Assembly: GCA_001768235.1 (NCBI GenBank) | Contig: MENK01000009.1 | Location: forward strand, 1-64,000 | Direction: 5' to 3' | DNA length: 64,000 nt | Origin: Bacteroidetes bacterium GWB2_32_14 | GTDB lineage: Bacteria > Bacteroidota > Bacteroidia > Bacteroidales > UBA12077 | Part shown: positions 53,523-62,025 of the stretch, piece by piece | Numbering within the stretch: position 1 is the stretch's first letter | Layout of the letters: each line of letters opens with the position of its first letter | Translations under genes and position numbers: made by a program | Notes under the pieces: generated by a model | Seen by the model: the letters and a program-made list of their open reading frames with translations, nothing else | Told to the model about the DNA's origin: nothing | Database searches by the model: none

Positions 53523-53681
53523 TAACACGGCATCGCAAAACATGCGGGTTTCATCTGCTTTTTGAAAACTTTCTCTACTTTCAACTTTTTTAACTGCGGG
53601 TAGAAACGCTGGTAAAATCCCATACTTTTCCTAAGCCGAGGCCGTCAGGCTTAATGCGGGATAAAATACACCAAACAGTTG
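53523..53681 (+). repeat. direct repeat A flanking the fic gene
   Basis: About 159 bp, from TAACACGGCATCG to ACACCAAACAGTTG. Positions 53530-53566 are nearly identical to 54828-54864 (core AAAACATGCGGGTTTCATCT), and the alignment stays recognisable to the common end ACACCAAAC(A)GTTG. It lies immediately upstream of fic, and its end supplies the -33 box of the fic promoter. The 259 bp to the left of it are AT-rich and unremarkable. Confidence 0.75.
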
Positions 53682-53709
53682 TTTATTTGTACCTAAAACA
53701 TTATTTTTG
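53678..53709 (+). promoter_or_regulatory. promoter of the fic gene
   Basis: GTTG (53678-53681), 20 nt, TATTTTTG (53702-53709): an exact -7 box and a three-of-four -33 box, 17 bp before the start codon. The -33 box lies in the flanking repeat, so the cassette border provides part of the promoter. Confidence 0.55.
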
Positions 53710-53726
53710 GGACAAATAAAGTTAAT

Positions 53727-54809
53727 ATGGGACAAAATACACCACATTTACATCTCGACAAACTTCCCCCTGAAAGAAAAAAGATTGAAACTATCAGGAT
53801 ACTAAGGCAGGTGAACAAAGCATCAGCAGCTTTGGCTGAGTTAAAGGGTATTGCAAAAACAATCCCAAACCAAACAATGTTGATTAACGCCATTGTATTA
53901 CAGGAAGCTAAGGATAGTTCGGAAATAGAGAATATAATTACGACTCAGGATGAATTATATAAGGCTTTAACTGTTAATAAAACAAACGTATCTCCTGAAA
54001 CTAAAGAAGTAGTAAATTACAGAAAAGCTATATTTCAGGGATTCGACTTAATAAAAGAACAAGGCTTTTTAAGAGTAAATGATATTGTAACAATACAGCG
54101 AGAATTAGTTGAAAATACAGCAGGAATCAGAAATACTCCGGGAACAGTTTTAAAAAATGACCGAACCGGAGAAGTTGTTTATACTCCCCCACAAGACAAA
54201 CATGAGATATTAGACTTACTTTCAAATTTTATAACCCACTACAATAAAAATGAGCAAGATTTATCACCCTTGATTAACCTTGCAATACTTCATTATCAGT
54301 TTGAAAGCATCCACCCATTTTACGATGGAAATGGAAGAACAGGAAGAATACTTAATATCCTTTATCTGATTCTAAATGAATTAATTGAAATACCAATACT
54401 TTATTTAAGCTCTTATATCATTGAAAACAAAACAGATTATTACAGGCTGTTAAGTCAAACAAATAAAACTGATGATTGGGAAGAATGGATTCTTTTTATG
54501 CTTAAAGCAGTTGAATCTACTTCTCTGCAAACAATTAAAAAAATAAATTCTATCAGACAATTACTTGAAAAGACAATTAAAACGGTTCAGAAAGAATCAC
54601 CAAAAATTTATCAAAAAGAATTGGTAGAACTACTTTTTGAACAACCATATTCCAAGATAGAGTTTGTAGTTAATCGCTTAAAAGTTGAAAGAAAAGCGGC
54701 ATCAAGATATCTGAAAGAACTTGAAAATATAAGTGTTTTGGAATCACATAAAGTAGGCAGAGAGGCTTTATACATTAATAAAGAATTGATTGAAATTCTT
54801 AAAAAATAA
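53727..54809 (+). CDS. Fic-domain protein with N-terminal autoinhibitory motif
   Basis: A 360-residue protein. The Fic core has HPFYDGNGRTGR (His196 catalytic), the canonical HxFx(D/E)GNGRxxR for AMP transfer. The inhibitory motif is SSEIEN (Ser64, Glu68, Asn69), N-terminal to the Fic core, making it a class II self-inhibited Fic enzyme. A C-terminal winged-helix-like region (about 290-355; KIYQKELVELLFEQPYSKIEFVVNRLKVERKAASRYLKELE) resembles a DNA-binding repressor domain. The enzyme AMPylates protein targets unless restrained. It lies alone between two direct repeats and has a good promoter. The target is unknown. Confidence 0.93.
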   Translation: MGQNTPHLHLDKLPPERKKIETIRILRQVNKASAALAELKGIAKTIPNQTMLINAIVLQEAKDSSEIENIITTQDELYKALTVNKTNVSPETKEVVNYRKAIFQGFDLIKEQGFLRVNDIVTIQRELVENTAGIRNTPGTVLKNDRTGEVVYTPPQDKHEILDLLSNFITHYNKNEQDLSPLINLAILHYQFESIHPFYDGNGRTGRILNILYLILNELIEIPILYLSSYIIENKTDYYRLLSQTNKTDDWEEWILFMLKAVESTSLQTIKKINSIRQLLEKTIKTVQKESPKIYQKELVELLFEQPYSKIEFVVNRLKVERKAASRYLKELENISVLESHKVGREALYINKELIEILKK

Positions 54810-54820
54810 TGCACCAGGCC

Positions 54821-54976
54821 TAACCCTGCATCACAAAACATGCGGGTTTCATCTGTTTTTGAAATTTTTCACTACTTTTACCGTTATTAACGACAGAAAG
54901 CTATGAAGGGTGAATTCCCCACAAAACATAGCCGAAGATCGTTGACCAGCATTGTATATAACGACACCAAACGTTG
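54821..54976 (+). repeat. direct repeat B flanking the fic gene
   Basis: About 156 bp, homologous to the repeat at 53523-53681 in the same orientation: from TAACCCTGCATCA to ACACCAAACGTTG. The 5' third can fold (AACCC/GGGTT around TGCAT...ATGC); near the centre is CGTTATTAACG (54891-54901) and near the end AACG...CGTT. It begins 11 bp after fic and ends 33 bp before the next gene. Confidence 0.75.
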
Positions 54977-55009
54977 ATATTATAAGTGAATAAAAAATTG
55001 ACAAGAATT

Positions 55010-55828
55010 ATGATGAACAGATTACTGATTTTAGTTTTATTAATAATAAGTTGCAACACGATAACCGGGCAAAATATTTCAGGAGTTGTTCTTAATGCAA
55101 CAAACAAACAACCTGTTGAATTTGTAAATATTGGGATTGTTGGAAAAAATGTGGGAACAGTAACTGATTTAAACGGGAAGTTTAACTTTTTCGCGGGTTC
55201 TGAATTTGCTAATGATACGATTTTGTTTTCAATGATCGGGTACAATCCGCTTTTGGTTAAAATAGCAGATCTTAATAAAAACGCGGGTAATGAAGTACTT
55301 CTAGAAGAGAAAACCTATGAAATTGCCGAAGTAATTATTAAACCAAAAAAAATTAAACAGCAAACTTTAGGTGTAACTACTAAATTTAAAAAAATAGCTG
55401 CAGGCTTTAAAGATAACTTACTAGGTTATGAATGTGGCATATTAATAAATGTCAAGAAAACAGCCTTTATAAAAAAAGTAAATATAAACATTTCCGTTTG
55501 CTCATACGACACTATATTTTATCGATTAAACATTTACAAAGTCAGGGGCACAATGGACTTTGAGAATATACTCAGAGAACCTATTTATATAAAAATGCCC
55601 AAAGAATCAGTTAAGGATGAAATTCAAATTGATTTGCAGTCCAGGAATATAGTTGTTGATGGTGATTTTCTTATTACTCTTGAACATATTAAGGATTTAG
55701 GAAATGGATATCTTCATTTCTGTGCAGGATTAACAGAGAAAACCTATTACAGGAAAACAAGCCAGGGTAAGTGGGAAACAGTACCTGTTGGAATTAGCAT
55801 TAGTGTAATTGCAGATGTAGAAAAATGA
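55010..55828 (+). CDS. CarboxypepD_reg-like exported protein
   Basis: 272 residues from the ATG at 55010 (55013 and a GTG at 54986 are alternatives). A signal peptide (MNRLLILVLLIISCNTITGQ) is followed by a carboxypeptidase-regulatory-like Ig-type domain (about 20-100): ISGVVLNATNKQPVEFVNIGIVGKNVGTVTDLNGKF...MIGYNPLLVKI, the standard N-terminal domain of TonB-dependent receptors. The remaining 170 residues, which begin KTYEIAEVIIKPKKIKQQTLG, are not a receptor barrel, so this is a stand-alone member of unknown role. Such soluble or membrane-tethered forms are frequent in Bacteroidetes. Confidence 0.8.
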   Translation: MMNRLLILVLLIISCNTITGQNISGVVLNATNKQPVEFVNIGIVGKNVGTVTDLNGKFNFFAGSEFANDTILFSMIGYNPLLVKIADLNKNAGNEVLLEEKTYEIAEVIIKPKKIKQQTLGVTTKFKKIAAGFKDNLLGYECGILINVKKTAFIKKVNINISVCSYDTIFYRLNIYKVRGTMDFENILREPIYIKMPKESVKDEIQIDLQSRNIVVDGDFLITLEHIKDLGNGYLHFCAGLTEKTYYRKTSQGKWETVPVGISISVIADVEK

Positions 55829-55861
55829 TAAAATAACCAACAGCCACCCGATAACGAGAGA

Positions 55862-55893
55862 AAGGACTGTCCTGAAAAAACAGGAACAATCCT
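55862..55893. terminator. possible hairpin terminator between convergent genes
   Basis: AAGGA/TCCTT with an inner TCCTG/CAGGA arm (55863-55892) around an A-rich loop. It is followed by a weak pyrimidine tract only, so it is a modest terminator at best. Confidence 0.4.
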
Positions 55894-55907
55894 TCTTCCT
55901 TAAATAG

Positions 55908-56681
55908 TTAAATCTTCATCCCGATGTAGAACACGTAGCCATAATACTCTTTATACTTGTAATATAGCTGTGCTTCATGCCGTTCATTTGCAATAAGTTC
56001 TTCGGCAGTTTTATTTCCTGCATATTTCTTCAGGAAGATTTCCTGTACCGCAACTTGTGGGGCATAGAAATGTTCTGTCCAGCAGTTTTCCGGCAGGATA
56101 AAAGTTGCAACAGGAATATACCCGGCTTTTTGCATCCGGGCGACCTTATTTGAAATAGTATCTATCCCGGGATAAGCATCCTGCCAAAACGCATCGATTT
56201 CGGCAGGCCGCTCTTCGGTAAACCAGGATGCTTCTGAAACAGCAACATAACCTCCTGTTTTCAAAAATTTTCGCCACTCGTTCAGTCCCCGTTCAAAGCC
56301 TATATTATAGATCGCCCCTTCCGACCATATCAGGTCAAATTCTTCATTCCGAAAAGGAAGGTTATCCATTGAACCGACGATACCTTTTACTCTGCCCTGT
56401 AGATTCAGTTTAGCGGCATTAAAATTGAACAGGTCGATAAAAGCAGGAAACAGGTCAATACCCGTGATATGTCCAGGCACGTGCTGCGCCAGCACCATTG
56501 TCTGTCCGCCTGTTCCACAACCAATGTCGGCAATACGGGATTCGTTGGTAAGATTATCGATAAAGCTCAATGCTTTAATGGTTACTTCCGGACTGCCGGG
56601 CCCTTGTCGTTCTAGGCTTGAGAAATATTCGCAGATTAAATTGAAGTCAAATTCGTGAATTGATTTATTTTCGTTACTCAT
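55908..56681 (-). CDS. class I SAM-dependent methyltransferase
   Basis: A 257-residue methyltransferase. Motif I is [17 protein letters not shown], followed by [71 protein letters not shown]. The pattern matches the small-molecule methyltransferase group; residues [17 protein letters not shown] recall members with an unidentified substrate common in Bacteroidetes and Firmicutes. G+C is visibly higher than in the surrounding sequence (for example in the GGCACGTGCTGCGCCAGCAC stretch at 56477), compatible with recent acquisition. It is convergent with the CarboxypepD_reg-like gene. Confidence 0.85.
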   Translation of the reverse strand: MSNENKSIHEFDFNLICEYFSSLERQGPGSPEVTIKALSFIDNLTNESRIADIGCGTGGQTMVLAQHVPGHITGIDLFPAFIDLFNFNAAKLNLQGRVKGIVGSMDNLPFRNEEFDLIWSEGAIYNIGFERGLNEWRKFLKTGGYVAVSEASWFTEERPAEIDAFWQDAYPGIDTISNKVARMQKAGYIPVATFILPENCWTEHFYAPQVAVQEIFLKKYAGNKTAEELIANERHEAQLYYKYKEYYGYVFYIGMKI

Positions 56682-57308
56682 GATATTTAAATTTAAATTT
56701 ATTTATATTGTTGAAACCATGACATAAGAATACATCCTTTGCCAGGCATCAAATTGTTATTAATACATAAACATTTAATAACTCACGCAAGAATTTGCCT
56801 GAGTTTAATTAAGGGATAACCCTGGGCAGAATACCAAAGGTTATTTACTTTACCAAATCCGTTTTAAATTTAAACATCCACAGTTTTTAGAATGACAAAT
56901 ATATAAATTTTTTTGACAGGGTTTAATTGTTAAATAATATTTGTTCATTAGAAAGTTAAAATTAAGAAAATCATTAGCTCTTTATAATGTTTATACTCAC
57001 TCGTAATTATTGACCCTTCAACTTTAGATTACGTTGCTAAGTTTCGCCCGGTATTTCCATTAGCTGTTAACCACGTTTACTTATTATATAAATAAAATAA
57101 ACATTTACTTATTTTATTTGTTACAGTACAATAAAATAATTTTCTAAGAGAGATTATTAAATCATTAATAAATATTTGCTCAAATAATAATTGAAAAACG
57201 AATTTTTTAAAAAATAAAATATAGTGGAGACTAGCAACCACTTTAAAAACAGGGCAGTACTGAAAAGCCATACGAGTAGGATAATTTAATAATTTAAAGA
57301 AATTGATT
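56682..57308. other. 627-bp intergenic region with hairpins, no gene recognised
   Basis: Non-coding by inspection. It has a hairpin AACTCA-c-GCAA-gaat-TTGC-c-TGAGTT (56780-56805) and directly after it AGGG-ATAA-CCCT (56812-56823). A GC-richer block TTTCGCCCGGTATTTCCATT (57040-57059) stands out from very AT-rich surroundings. No open reading frame has protein character. The upstream half may hold the methyltransferase promoter and the 3' half the peroxiredoxin promoter, but no convincing boxes were found. Confidence 0.5.
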
Positions 57309-58094
57309 ATGATGAAAAAATTAATGTTCACAGCAGCCATTTACTTTGGCTTAGTTTTCTTCATGCAACAAAGCTTGTTTGCACAAGAAAATACAGTTAT
57401 TACACCAATGCCACGCATTGGAGATAAAGCACCTGAATTTAAGGCAGTAACAACCCAGGGGAATATTAATTTCCCTTCAGATTATTCGGGAAAATGGATA
57501 ATTCTTTTTAGTCATCCAGCTGATTTTACGCCCGTTTGTACATCAGAATTCATGACATTTGCAAGTATGCAAAAAGATTTTACAGCCTTAAATACACAAT
57601 TAGTAGGCTTGTCAATTGACGGGTTATATAGCCATATTGCATGGTTACGTACCATCAAAGAGAAAATAGAGTTTAATGGTTTAAAAAATGTTGAAGTTAC
57701 ATTTCCATTGATTGAAGATATCTCTATGAATGTAGCAAATAAATACGGGATGATACAACCTGGTGAAAGTAGCACCAAAGCAGTAAGAGCCGTATTTTTT
57801 ATCGACCCCAAAGGGATAATAAGAGCCATGATTTATTACCCGCTTTCGTTAGGCAGAAATTTTGACGAATTGAAAAGAGTAATCATTGCCCTGCAAACTG
57901 CTGATGCTTATAGTATTGCTACTCCGGCAAACTGGGAACCAGGTGATGATGTAATCGTGCCAACAGCCGGTTCTTGTGGTGTTGCTAAGGAGCGCATGGA
58001 AAGCAAAGATGATAATGTAAAATGTTACGATTGGTTTTTCTGTACAAAGAAATTAACAATTGAACAAGTAAATAATCCGCCAACTAAAAAATAA
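57309..58094 (+). CDS. exported Prx6-type peroxiredoxin
   Basis: 261 residues from the ATG at 57309 (the in-frame TTG at 57303 and an ATG at 57312 are alternatives). It has an N-terminal signal peptide (MKKLMFTAAIYFGLVFFMQQSLFAQ), then a peroxiredoxin core: peroxidatic Cys77 in HPADFTPVCTSE. The C-terminal region contains KCYDWFFC, with two cysteines spaced six apart as in archaeal-type Prx6 enzymes such as Aeropyrum thioredoxin peroxidase. It reduces H2O2 and organic peroxides, presumably in the periplasm; a periplasmic location for this class is uncommon. Followed by a strong terminator. Confidence 0.9.
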   Translation: MMKKLMFTAAIYFGLVFFMQQSLFAQENTVITPMPRIGDKAPEFKAVTTQGNINFPSDYSGKWIILFSHPADFTPVCTSEFMTFASMQKDFTALNTQLVGLSIDGLYSHIAWLRTIKEKIEFNGLKNVEVTFPLIEDISMNVANKYGMIQPGESSTKAVRAVFFIDPKGIIRAMIYYPLSLGRNFDELKRVIIALQTADAYSIATPANWEPGDDVIVPTAGSCGVAKERMESKDDNVKCYDWFFCTKKLTIEQVNNPPTKK

Positions 58095-58112
58095 TTGAAT
58101 ATTGTTAATTTC

Positions 58113-58155
58113 AAAACCTGGCAATTAAACCATTAATAATTGCCAGGTTTTATTT
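58113..58155. terminator. terminator between convergent genes
   Basis: AAAACCTGGCAATTA/TAATTGCCAGGTTTT (58113-58151) with a short loop and T-runs in both directions; serves the peroxiredoxin and the DUF5715 genes. Confidence 0.88.
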
Positions 58156-58195
58156 TGGGGTAATAAACACGGAAATAGTTTGTAAATTAAATATT

Positions 58196-58933
58196 CTACC
58201 TGACTGTTATATGAATGCATTTGGTTTGGTTTTCTAAAAGAACATAACACTTTCCCTCGTTTTGCATGTCGATTAGTTCGCGTAATAACAAGTTTCTCAA
58301 TCGGTACGAATATATTGGTTTTCTTTTTCCCGACTCGAAAAAACGGGTTTGCGACAAATCAAAAGTTAAACCATAATAATGTGATGAGTTATTGGGTGTT
58401 GCATTTACATTCGATTTACGTAATCCTTTTTGATCGTTTGTAGTTCGTAAAATGGATGTAATTGAAAAACGGTAATCCCTCACTCCCATCCCATCCAGAC
58501 GTTTATGAAAACGCCGTCCTAAATCATTCAGAAAATCTTTAGCATCATCCTTTAAATAAGGTAAAGAGTGTGAAAGTGACGGGACTTCATAAAAGCGGTT
58601 ATCTTTAATCTTTTCTAAATCATATGTTCTTATATACATTGAAGAATTCTTTAACATTTCTTCCTGCGATTTTATAGGCTTGGCAATTCCCTGTTTTCTT
58701 CCTGTTTCCAGATGATACGCATTCGGGTACATTTTTAAAGCTCGTTGCTCTTTTGCAGTAAGTACTTCAACCCGAACATCGTCAATCGGTTTACCCTTAA
58801 ATAGTAAGTTTATTGTCCACCTTATTAAAAGAAAAAATGCTATGAGTATAAGTATAAATCGTATAAACTTCCACCTGGAAATAATGCGAAGCCACTTCGG
58901 TTTTTTAGGCTTGCCCGATGTTTGAATATCCAT
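58196..58933 (-). CDS. DUF5715 membrane-anchored peptidase M15-like protein
   Basis: A 245-residue protein with one N-terminal transmembrane helix (about 24-47). The C-terminal domain contains YRFSITSILRTTNDQKGLRK, NNSSHYYGLTFDLSQTRFF and a final KCIHITVR, the His-x-x-Asp and C-terminal His arrangement of LAS-type (D-Ala-D-Ala carboxypeptidase/M15) metallopeptidases: SHYYGLTFD and HIT supply zinc ligands. DUF5715 is the name used for this group. It probably acts on peptidoglycan in the periplasm. Monocistronic. Confidence 0.75.
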   Translation of the reverse strand: MDIQTSGKPKKPKWLRIISRWKFIRFILILIAFFLLIRWTINLLFKGKPIDDVRVEVLTAKEQRALKMYPNAYHLETGRKQGIAKPIKSQEEMLKNSSMYIRTYDLEKIKDNRFYEVPSLSHSLPYLKDDAKDFLNDLGRRFHKRLDGMGVRDYRFSITSILRTTNDQKGLRKSNVNATPNNSSHYYGLTFDLSQTRFFESGKRKPIYSYRLRNLLLRELIDMQNEGKCYVLLENQTKCIHITVR

Positions 58934-59105
58934 TGAAATTAAATAATGTAAAGATTTGAAATTTTAAATTCCGAAGATAAATAAACACGCCGAATAAAAA
59001 AAACTTTGTTAATAAACCTTAAAAGCTAATGTATTTAAGCAATACGAACGCTATTTATTAACAGGATTTCCTTTGAACTTTATTGCTCACATGTGAGTTT
59101 TTAAA

Positions 59106-60137
59106 TTATTTTACAGGTTCTACCGGTAATGTAAAATAAAAGGTAGAGCCTGCATTTTTTTCAGACTCTACATAAATTTCGCCTCCCATAAGGTTAACCA
59201 AACCCTTTGAAATTGCAAGCCCCAGGCCTGTTCCGCCGTATAAAGTATCTGAAGATATTTTTTCTCTGCTAAAACGGCTAAAAATCTGTTTTTTAAATTC
59301 ATCCGAGATACCAATACCTGTATCGGATACAAAAAATCTTAATTTATCGCTATATTCCGAGTATCCAAATTCAATTTTCCCGTTTTGAGTAAATTTGATT
59401 GCATTATTAAGCAAATTTGAAAATACCTGGTTTAAACGGGTTTGATCGCAAATTATTTTTGAAATAGTTGTCTCTCTTATATTTACTTCAATTTTCAGGT
59501 TCTTTTCTGGATATTCTGCTAATTCATAATTGTACCGTGTATATAATTCATTCATTAATTTTTCTAAATCAACAATTGAACAATGAATATCGAGCTGATT
59601 AGCTTCTATCTTTGATATATCGAGAATATCAGTAATAAGATTTAAAAGCTGGCTTGAACTGGATTTTATTATTTGCAGATATTTTTGTTGTGAATCTTTA
59701 CTCAGGTTTTCTATTTCGAGAAGATTTGTAAATCCTACAATACTGTTCATGGGAGTTCTAATTTCATGAGATAAATTTGCAAGGAATCTTGATTTTAACC
59801 TGTCGTTTTCTTCTGCTTTTTCCTTGGCAAAAATCAATTCATTCTGTATCTGCCTTCTTTTTGAAATTTCCCTCATATATATATAGGTAATTGTTGAAAA
59901 AAAGATAAACGGTATAAAAAGAATCTCCAGGTAATCTTCAAAAACATCGAACATGGTTGTAATATTACCATGCTCAAGAATATTCGAAACAGATATTAAA
60001 AAGAATAACGTAACCGAAGTCAGGTAGAACCCTTTGCTAACATCATCAAGTTGATTATTTTTTATACGAAGAATAACTAAAATGCATATAAAAAACCCTA
60101 TTGTTGTTAATGTATCTACTAAAGCAATAATGTTCAT
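59106..60137 (-). CDS. membrane histidine kinase with 3-TM sensor
   Basis: A 343-residue kinase from the ATG at 60135-60137; a longer frame would overlap the small upstream gene. Three transmembrane helices (about 5-24, 37-53, 71-88) are followed by a coiled coil, a HisKA domain (His124 in ANLSHEIRTPMNSI), an N box (NLLNNAIKF), G1 (DTGIGI) and G2 (GTGLGL) motifs of HATPase_c. No receiver domain or adjacent response regulator is visible. It begins 4 bp after the stop of an 86-aa protein that resembles its sensor domain. A CTCACATGTGAG palindrome (59086-59097) lies just downstream of the stop. Confidence 0.92.
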   Translation of the reverse strand: MNIIALVDTLTTIGFFICILVILRIKNNQLDDVSKGFYLTSVTLFFLISVSNILEHGNITTMFDVFEDYLEILFIPFIFFSTITYIYMREISKRRQIQNELIFAKEKAEENDRLKSRFLANLSHEIRTPMNSIVGFTNLLEIENLSKDSQQKYLQIIKSSSSQLLNLITDILDISKIEANQLDIHCSIVDLEKLMNELYTRYNYELAEYPEKNLKIEVNIRETTISKIICDQTRLNQVFSNLLNNAIKFTQNGKIEFGYSEYSDKLRFFVSDTGIGISDEFKKQIFSRFSREKISSDTLYGGTGLGLAISKGLVNLMGGEIYVESEKNAGSTFYFTLPVEPVK

Positions 60138-60141
60138 TTTC

Positions 60142-60402
60142 TTATGCTTTTGAGAGATAATAAAAAAACATGATGAAACAAATTGATGCAACTACATAAC
60201 CTGCATGTTCAATAAAATTGAAAAACGTCTCGAAAAAATAACCCTCTATTACTGTAGAAGCCTGAGAAATTAATATAAAAAGTATTCCGATTGAAAACCA
60301 AAAGAATTTCCGTGAGAACAGTTTTCTGCCTAAAATAATTACAAAAAAAACAGTTACAATTAAACTTAGTAAAAGAGTAATAATCTCACTTTCCTGGTAC
60401 AT
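60142..60402 (-). CDS. 86-aa membrane protein resembling the kinase sensor domain
   Basis: An 86-residue protein of three hydrophobic helices (about 7-25, 32-51, 63-83) with almost no soluble part. It has the same topology as the N-terminal 90 residues of the kinase downstream, and shared features on alignment by eye: LFILISQASTVIEGYFFETFFNFIEHAG versus the kinase's LFFLISVSNILEHGNITTMFDVFEDYLE, and both end FFxxxxY. Encoded 4 bp upstream of the kinase. It is likely a partner or regulator of the kinase, but this is inference. Confidence 0.7.
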   Translation of the reverse strand: MYQESEIITLLLSLIVTVFFVIILGRKLFSRKFFWFSIGILFILISQASTVIEGYFFETFFNFIEHAGYVVASICFIMFFYYLSKA

Positions 60403-60501
60403 AAATTGTTTATTTTACAGCAAGTTATGAAAAAGAAAATGAATAAGCTAAAAAATCCCGAACATTATCCGGACAGGATTTTTAAAAAAGCAACTGAAAT
60501 T

Positions 60502-61317
60502 TTACTTTTCCAGAACGAGCTTAATTATTGCATAAAACCAGTTTCCCGGGATAATTCGTCTTAAAAATAAAATCAATGGTGCTCCGCCTCCAACCGGGTA
60601 CCTGATTTTTTTGCGGTTGTCAGTTGCTGCTTTATATATTTTCTTTGCAACAACCTCGGGGCCGGGAGCATTTGCACTGAAATTCTGCATATTAGGCATT
60701 ATTATGTTCTGGTAATCATCGTAATCGGGTAATCCGTCCTTTTTAAATAATTCTTGTGAACGATCATAGAAATCGGTTTTAATAGGTCCGGGTTCAATTA
60801 TTTTTACCCGGATATTGAATTGATTTAGTTCGAATTGCAACGATTCGCTAAATCCTTCAACAGCCCATTTTGTTGCATGATACATACTATATAACGGGAA
60901 AGTCATTCTCCCTCCTACTGATGCTATATTTATAATTACGCCTTCCTTTTTTTTACGGAAATAAGGAAGAATAGCACGTGTAGCATTCATTAATCCAAAA
61001 ACATTCGTGTCGAATTGCTTCTGTATTTGTTGTGAAGATGCGGCTTCGAAAGCACCCACAGTACCATACCCGGCATTATTTACCAATACATCAATATTAC
61101 CAAAATGAGATATTGCTTCATTTATTGCTTTTTGTATTGATTCGTTATCAGTAACATCAAGTTTGAATAGTTTAACATTTTCATGTTTCGTTAATTCTGA
61201 TTCATTCTCAGGATTACGCATGGTTGCAGCTACATTCCATCCTTTTTTTGAAAAATATTTTACCGTTGCTTTACCAATACCCGATGAAGAACCTGTTATA
61301 AATAGTGTCCTTTTCAT
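60502..61317 (-). CDS. short-chain dehydrogenase/reductase (SDR)
   Basis: 271 residues from the ATG at 61315-61317, giving the usual glycine-rich start MKRTLFITGSSSGIGKATVKYF; the longer frame overlaps the TetR gene upstream. Nucleotide motif TGSSSGIG, NNAGYG, catalytic Ser in IINIASVGG and the YSMYHATKWAVEGF Tyr-x3-Lys show a classical SDR. The C-terminus ends in PVGGGAPLILFLRRIIPGNW. The substrate is unknown. It begins 16 bp after the TetR gene stop and is almost certainly controlled by it. Confidence 0.92.
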   Translation of the reverse strand: MKRTLFITGSSSGIGKATVKYFSKKGWNVAATMRNPENESELTKHENVKLFKLDVTDNESIQKAINEAISHFGNIDVLVNNAGYGTVGAFEAASSQQIQKQFDTNVFGLMNATRAILPYFRKKKEGVIINIASVGGRMTFPLYSMYHATKWAVEGFSESLQFELNQFNIRVKIIEPGPIKTDFYDRSQELFKKDGLPDYDDYQNIIMPNMQNFSANAPGPEVVAKKIYKAATDNRKKIRYPVGGGAPLILFLRRIIPGNWFYAIIKLVLEK

Positions 61318-61333
61318 TGTATTTTTTTTAATT

Positions 61334-61894
61334 TTAATTTGTTTTAATACTGTCCCAGCTCGATTGAATTGTTTTTTCCAGTAATTCTTCATTAAATACA
61401 ATTTCTTCAAGAAGAATCATTCTTACAAATGTTGAAATATTTCCAAAAATCAGGTTAATGCTTATATCTACAGGTAATTCTCTCAATATTCCAAGTTTTA
61501 TGCCCGATTCAATAAAATCAATTGCCGGCCTGTAATAACTCTTACTAACCTGTTTAATTTCTTTTCTAATTAAAGGGGAGTGTGCATAATGCTCAAGAAA
61601 TTCAAACTTTTTGGGGTTATTTAAGAAAAATAAGAACAAGTTTTTCCATATCCTGAAAAACTTTTCTTTATAAATCAACTCTTCGTTAATTCCCTGTATT
61701 ATAGCTTTACCCATTTCAGCTTTTAGTTCGGAATACAATGTGTCAATCAGGTCTTCTTTGTTTTTAAAATGATGGTAAATTGTTCCTGCAGCAACATTCG
61801 ATTTCTTTATTATTAATGCCATTGGTGTTGCATGAAAGCCTAAGTCGGTTATTAAATTGAGTGTTGTTTCAAGCACCTGTTCTCTCTTTGTCAT
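61334..61894 (-). CDS. TetR/AcrR-family transcriptional regulator
   Basis: A 186-residue protein. The N-terminal DNA-binding HTH is REQVLETTLNLITDLGFHATPMALIIKKSNVAAGTIYHHFKNKEDLID, exactly the TetR_N pattern. The C-terminal ligand-binding half is all-helical. It is upstream of, and 16 bp from, the SDR gene. The palindrome at 61910-61925, GAACGAACATTCATTC, lies just before its start codon and is the likely operator, so it would repress its own operon until an unknown ligand binds. Confidence 0.93.
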   Translation of the reverse strand: MTKREQVLETTLNLITDLGFHATPMALIIKKSNVAAGTIYHHFKNKEDLIDTLYSELKAEMGKAIIQGINEELIYKEKFFRIWKNLFLFFLNNPKKFEFLEHYAHSPLIRKEIKQVSKSYYRPAIDFIESGIKLGILRELPVDISINLIFGNISTFVRMILLEEIVFNEELLEKTIQSSWDSIKTN

Positions 61895-61909
61895 GGTTTT
61901 AAATTTACA

Positions 61910-61925
61910 GAACGAACATTCATTC
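61910..61925. promoter_or_regulatory. likely TetR operator
   Basis: The 16-bp imperfect palindrome GAACGAACATTCATTC (symmetry GAAnGAAnnTTCnTTC) is 15 bp upstream of the TetR start codon, in the position and form of TetR/AcrR operators. Confidence 0.5.
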
Positions 61926-61975
61926 GGTACAAATATAAAACTAGCCAGGTTTATTTCAAATAAATTATTGTTAAA

Positions 61976-62003
61976 TAAAAAAAGAGAACCTGAAAGTTCT
62001 CTT
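61976..62003 (-). terminator. terminator of the subtilase gene
   Basis: AAGAGAAC (61982-61989) / GTTCTCTT (61996-62003), followed on the minus strand by seven Ts; 22 bp after the stop codon. Confidence 0.8.
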
Positions 62004-62025
62004 CTTACAATGCCTTTAAATAAAT

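Noticed and set aside
54821-54976. Definite integron attC sites around fic
   Set aside because: The left boundary GCCTAAC fits RYYYAAC, but the right boundary does not give GTTRRRY and the inner arms are not clearly complementary. No IntI gene in the window. Kept as a cassette-like repeat only.
59086-59097. CTCACATGTGAG palindrome as a terminator of the histidine kinase gene
   Set aside because: A perfect 12-bp palindrome but without a T-run on the minus strand; it could equally be a protein-binding site, so no call is made.
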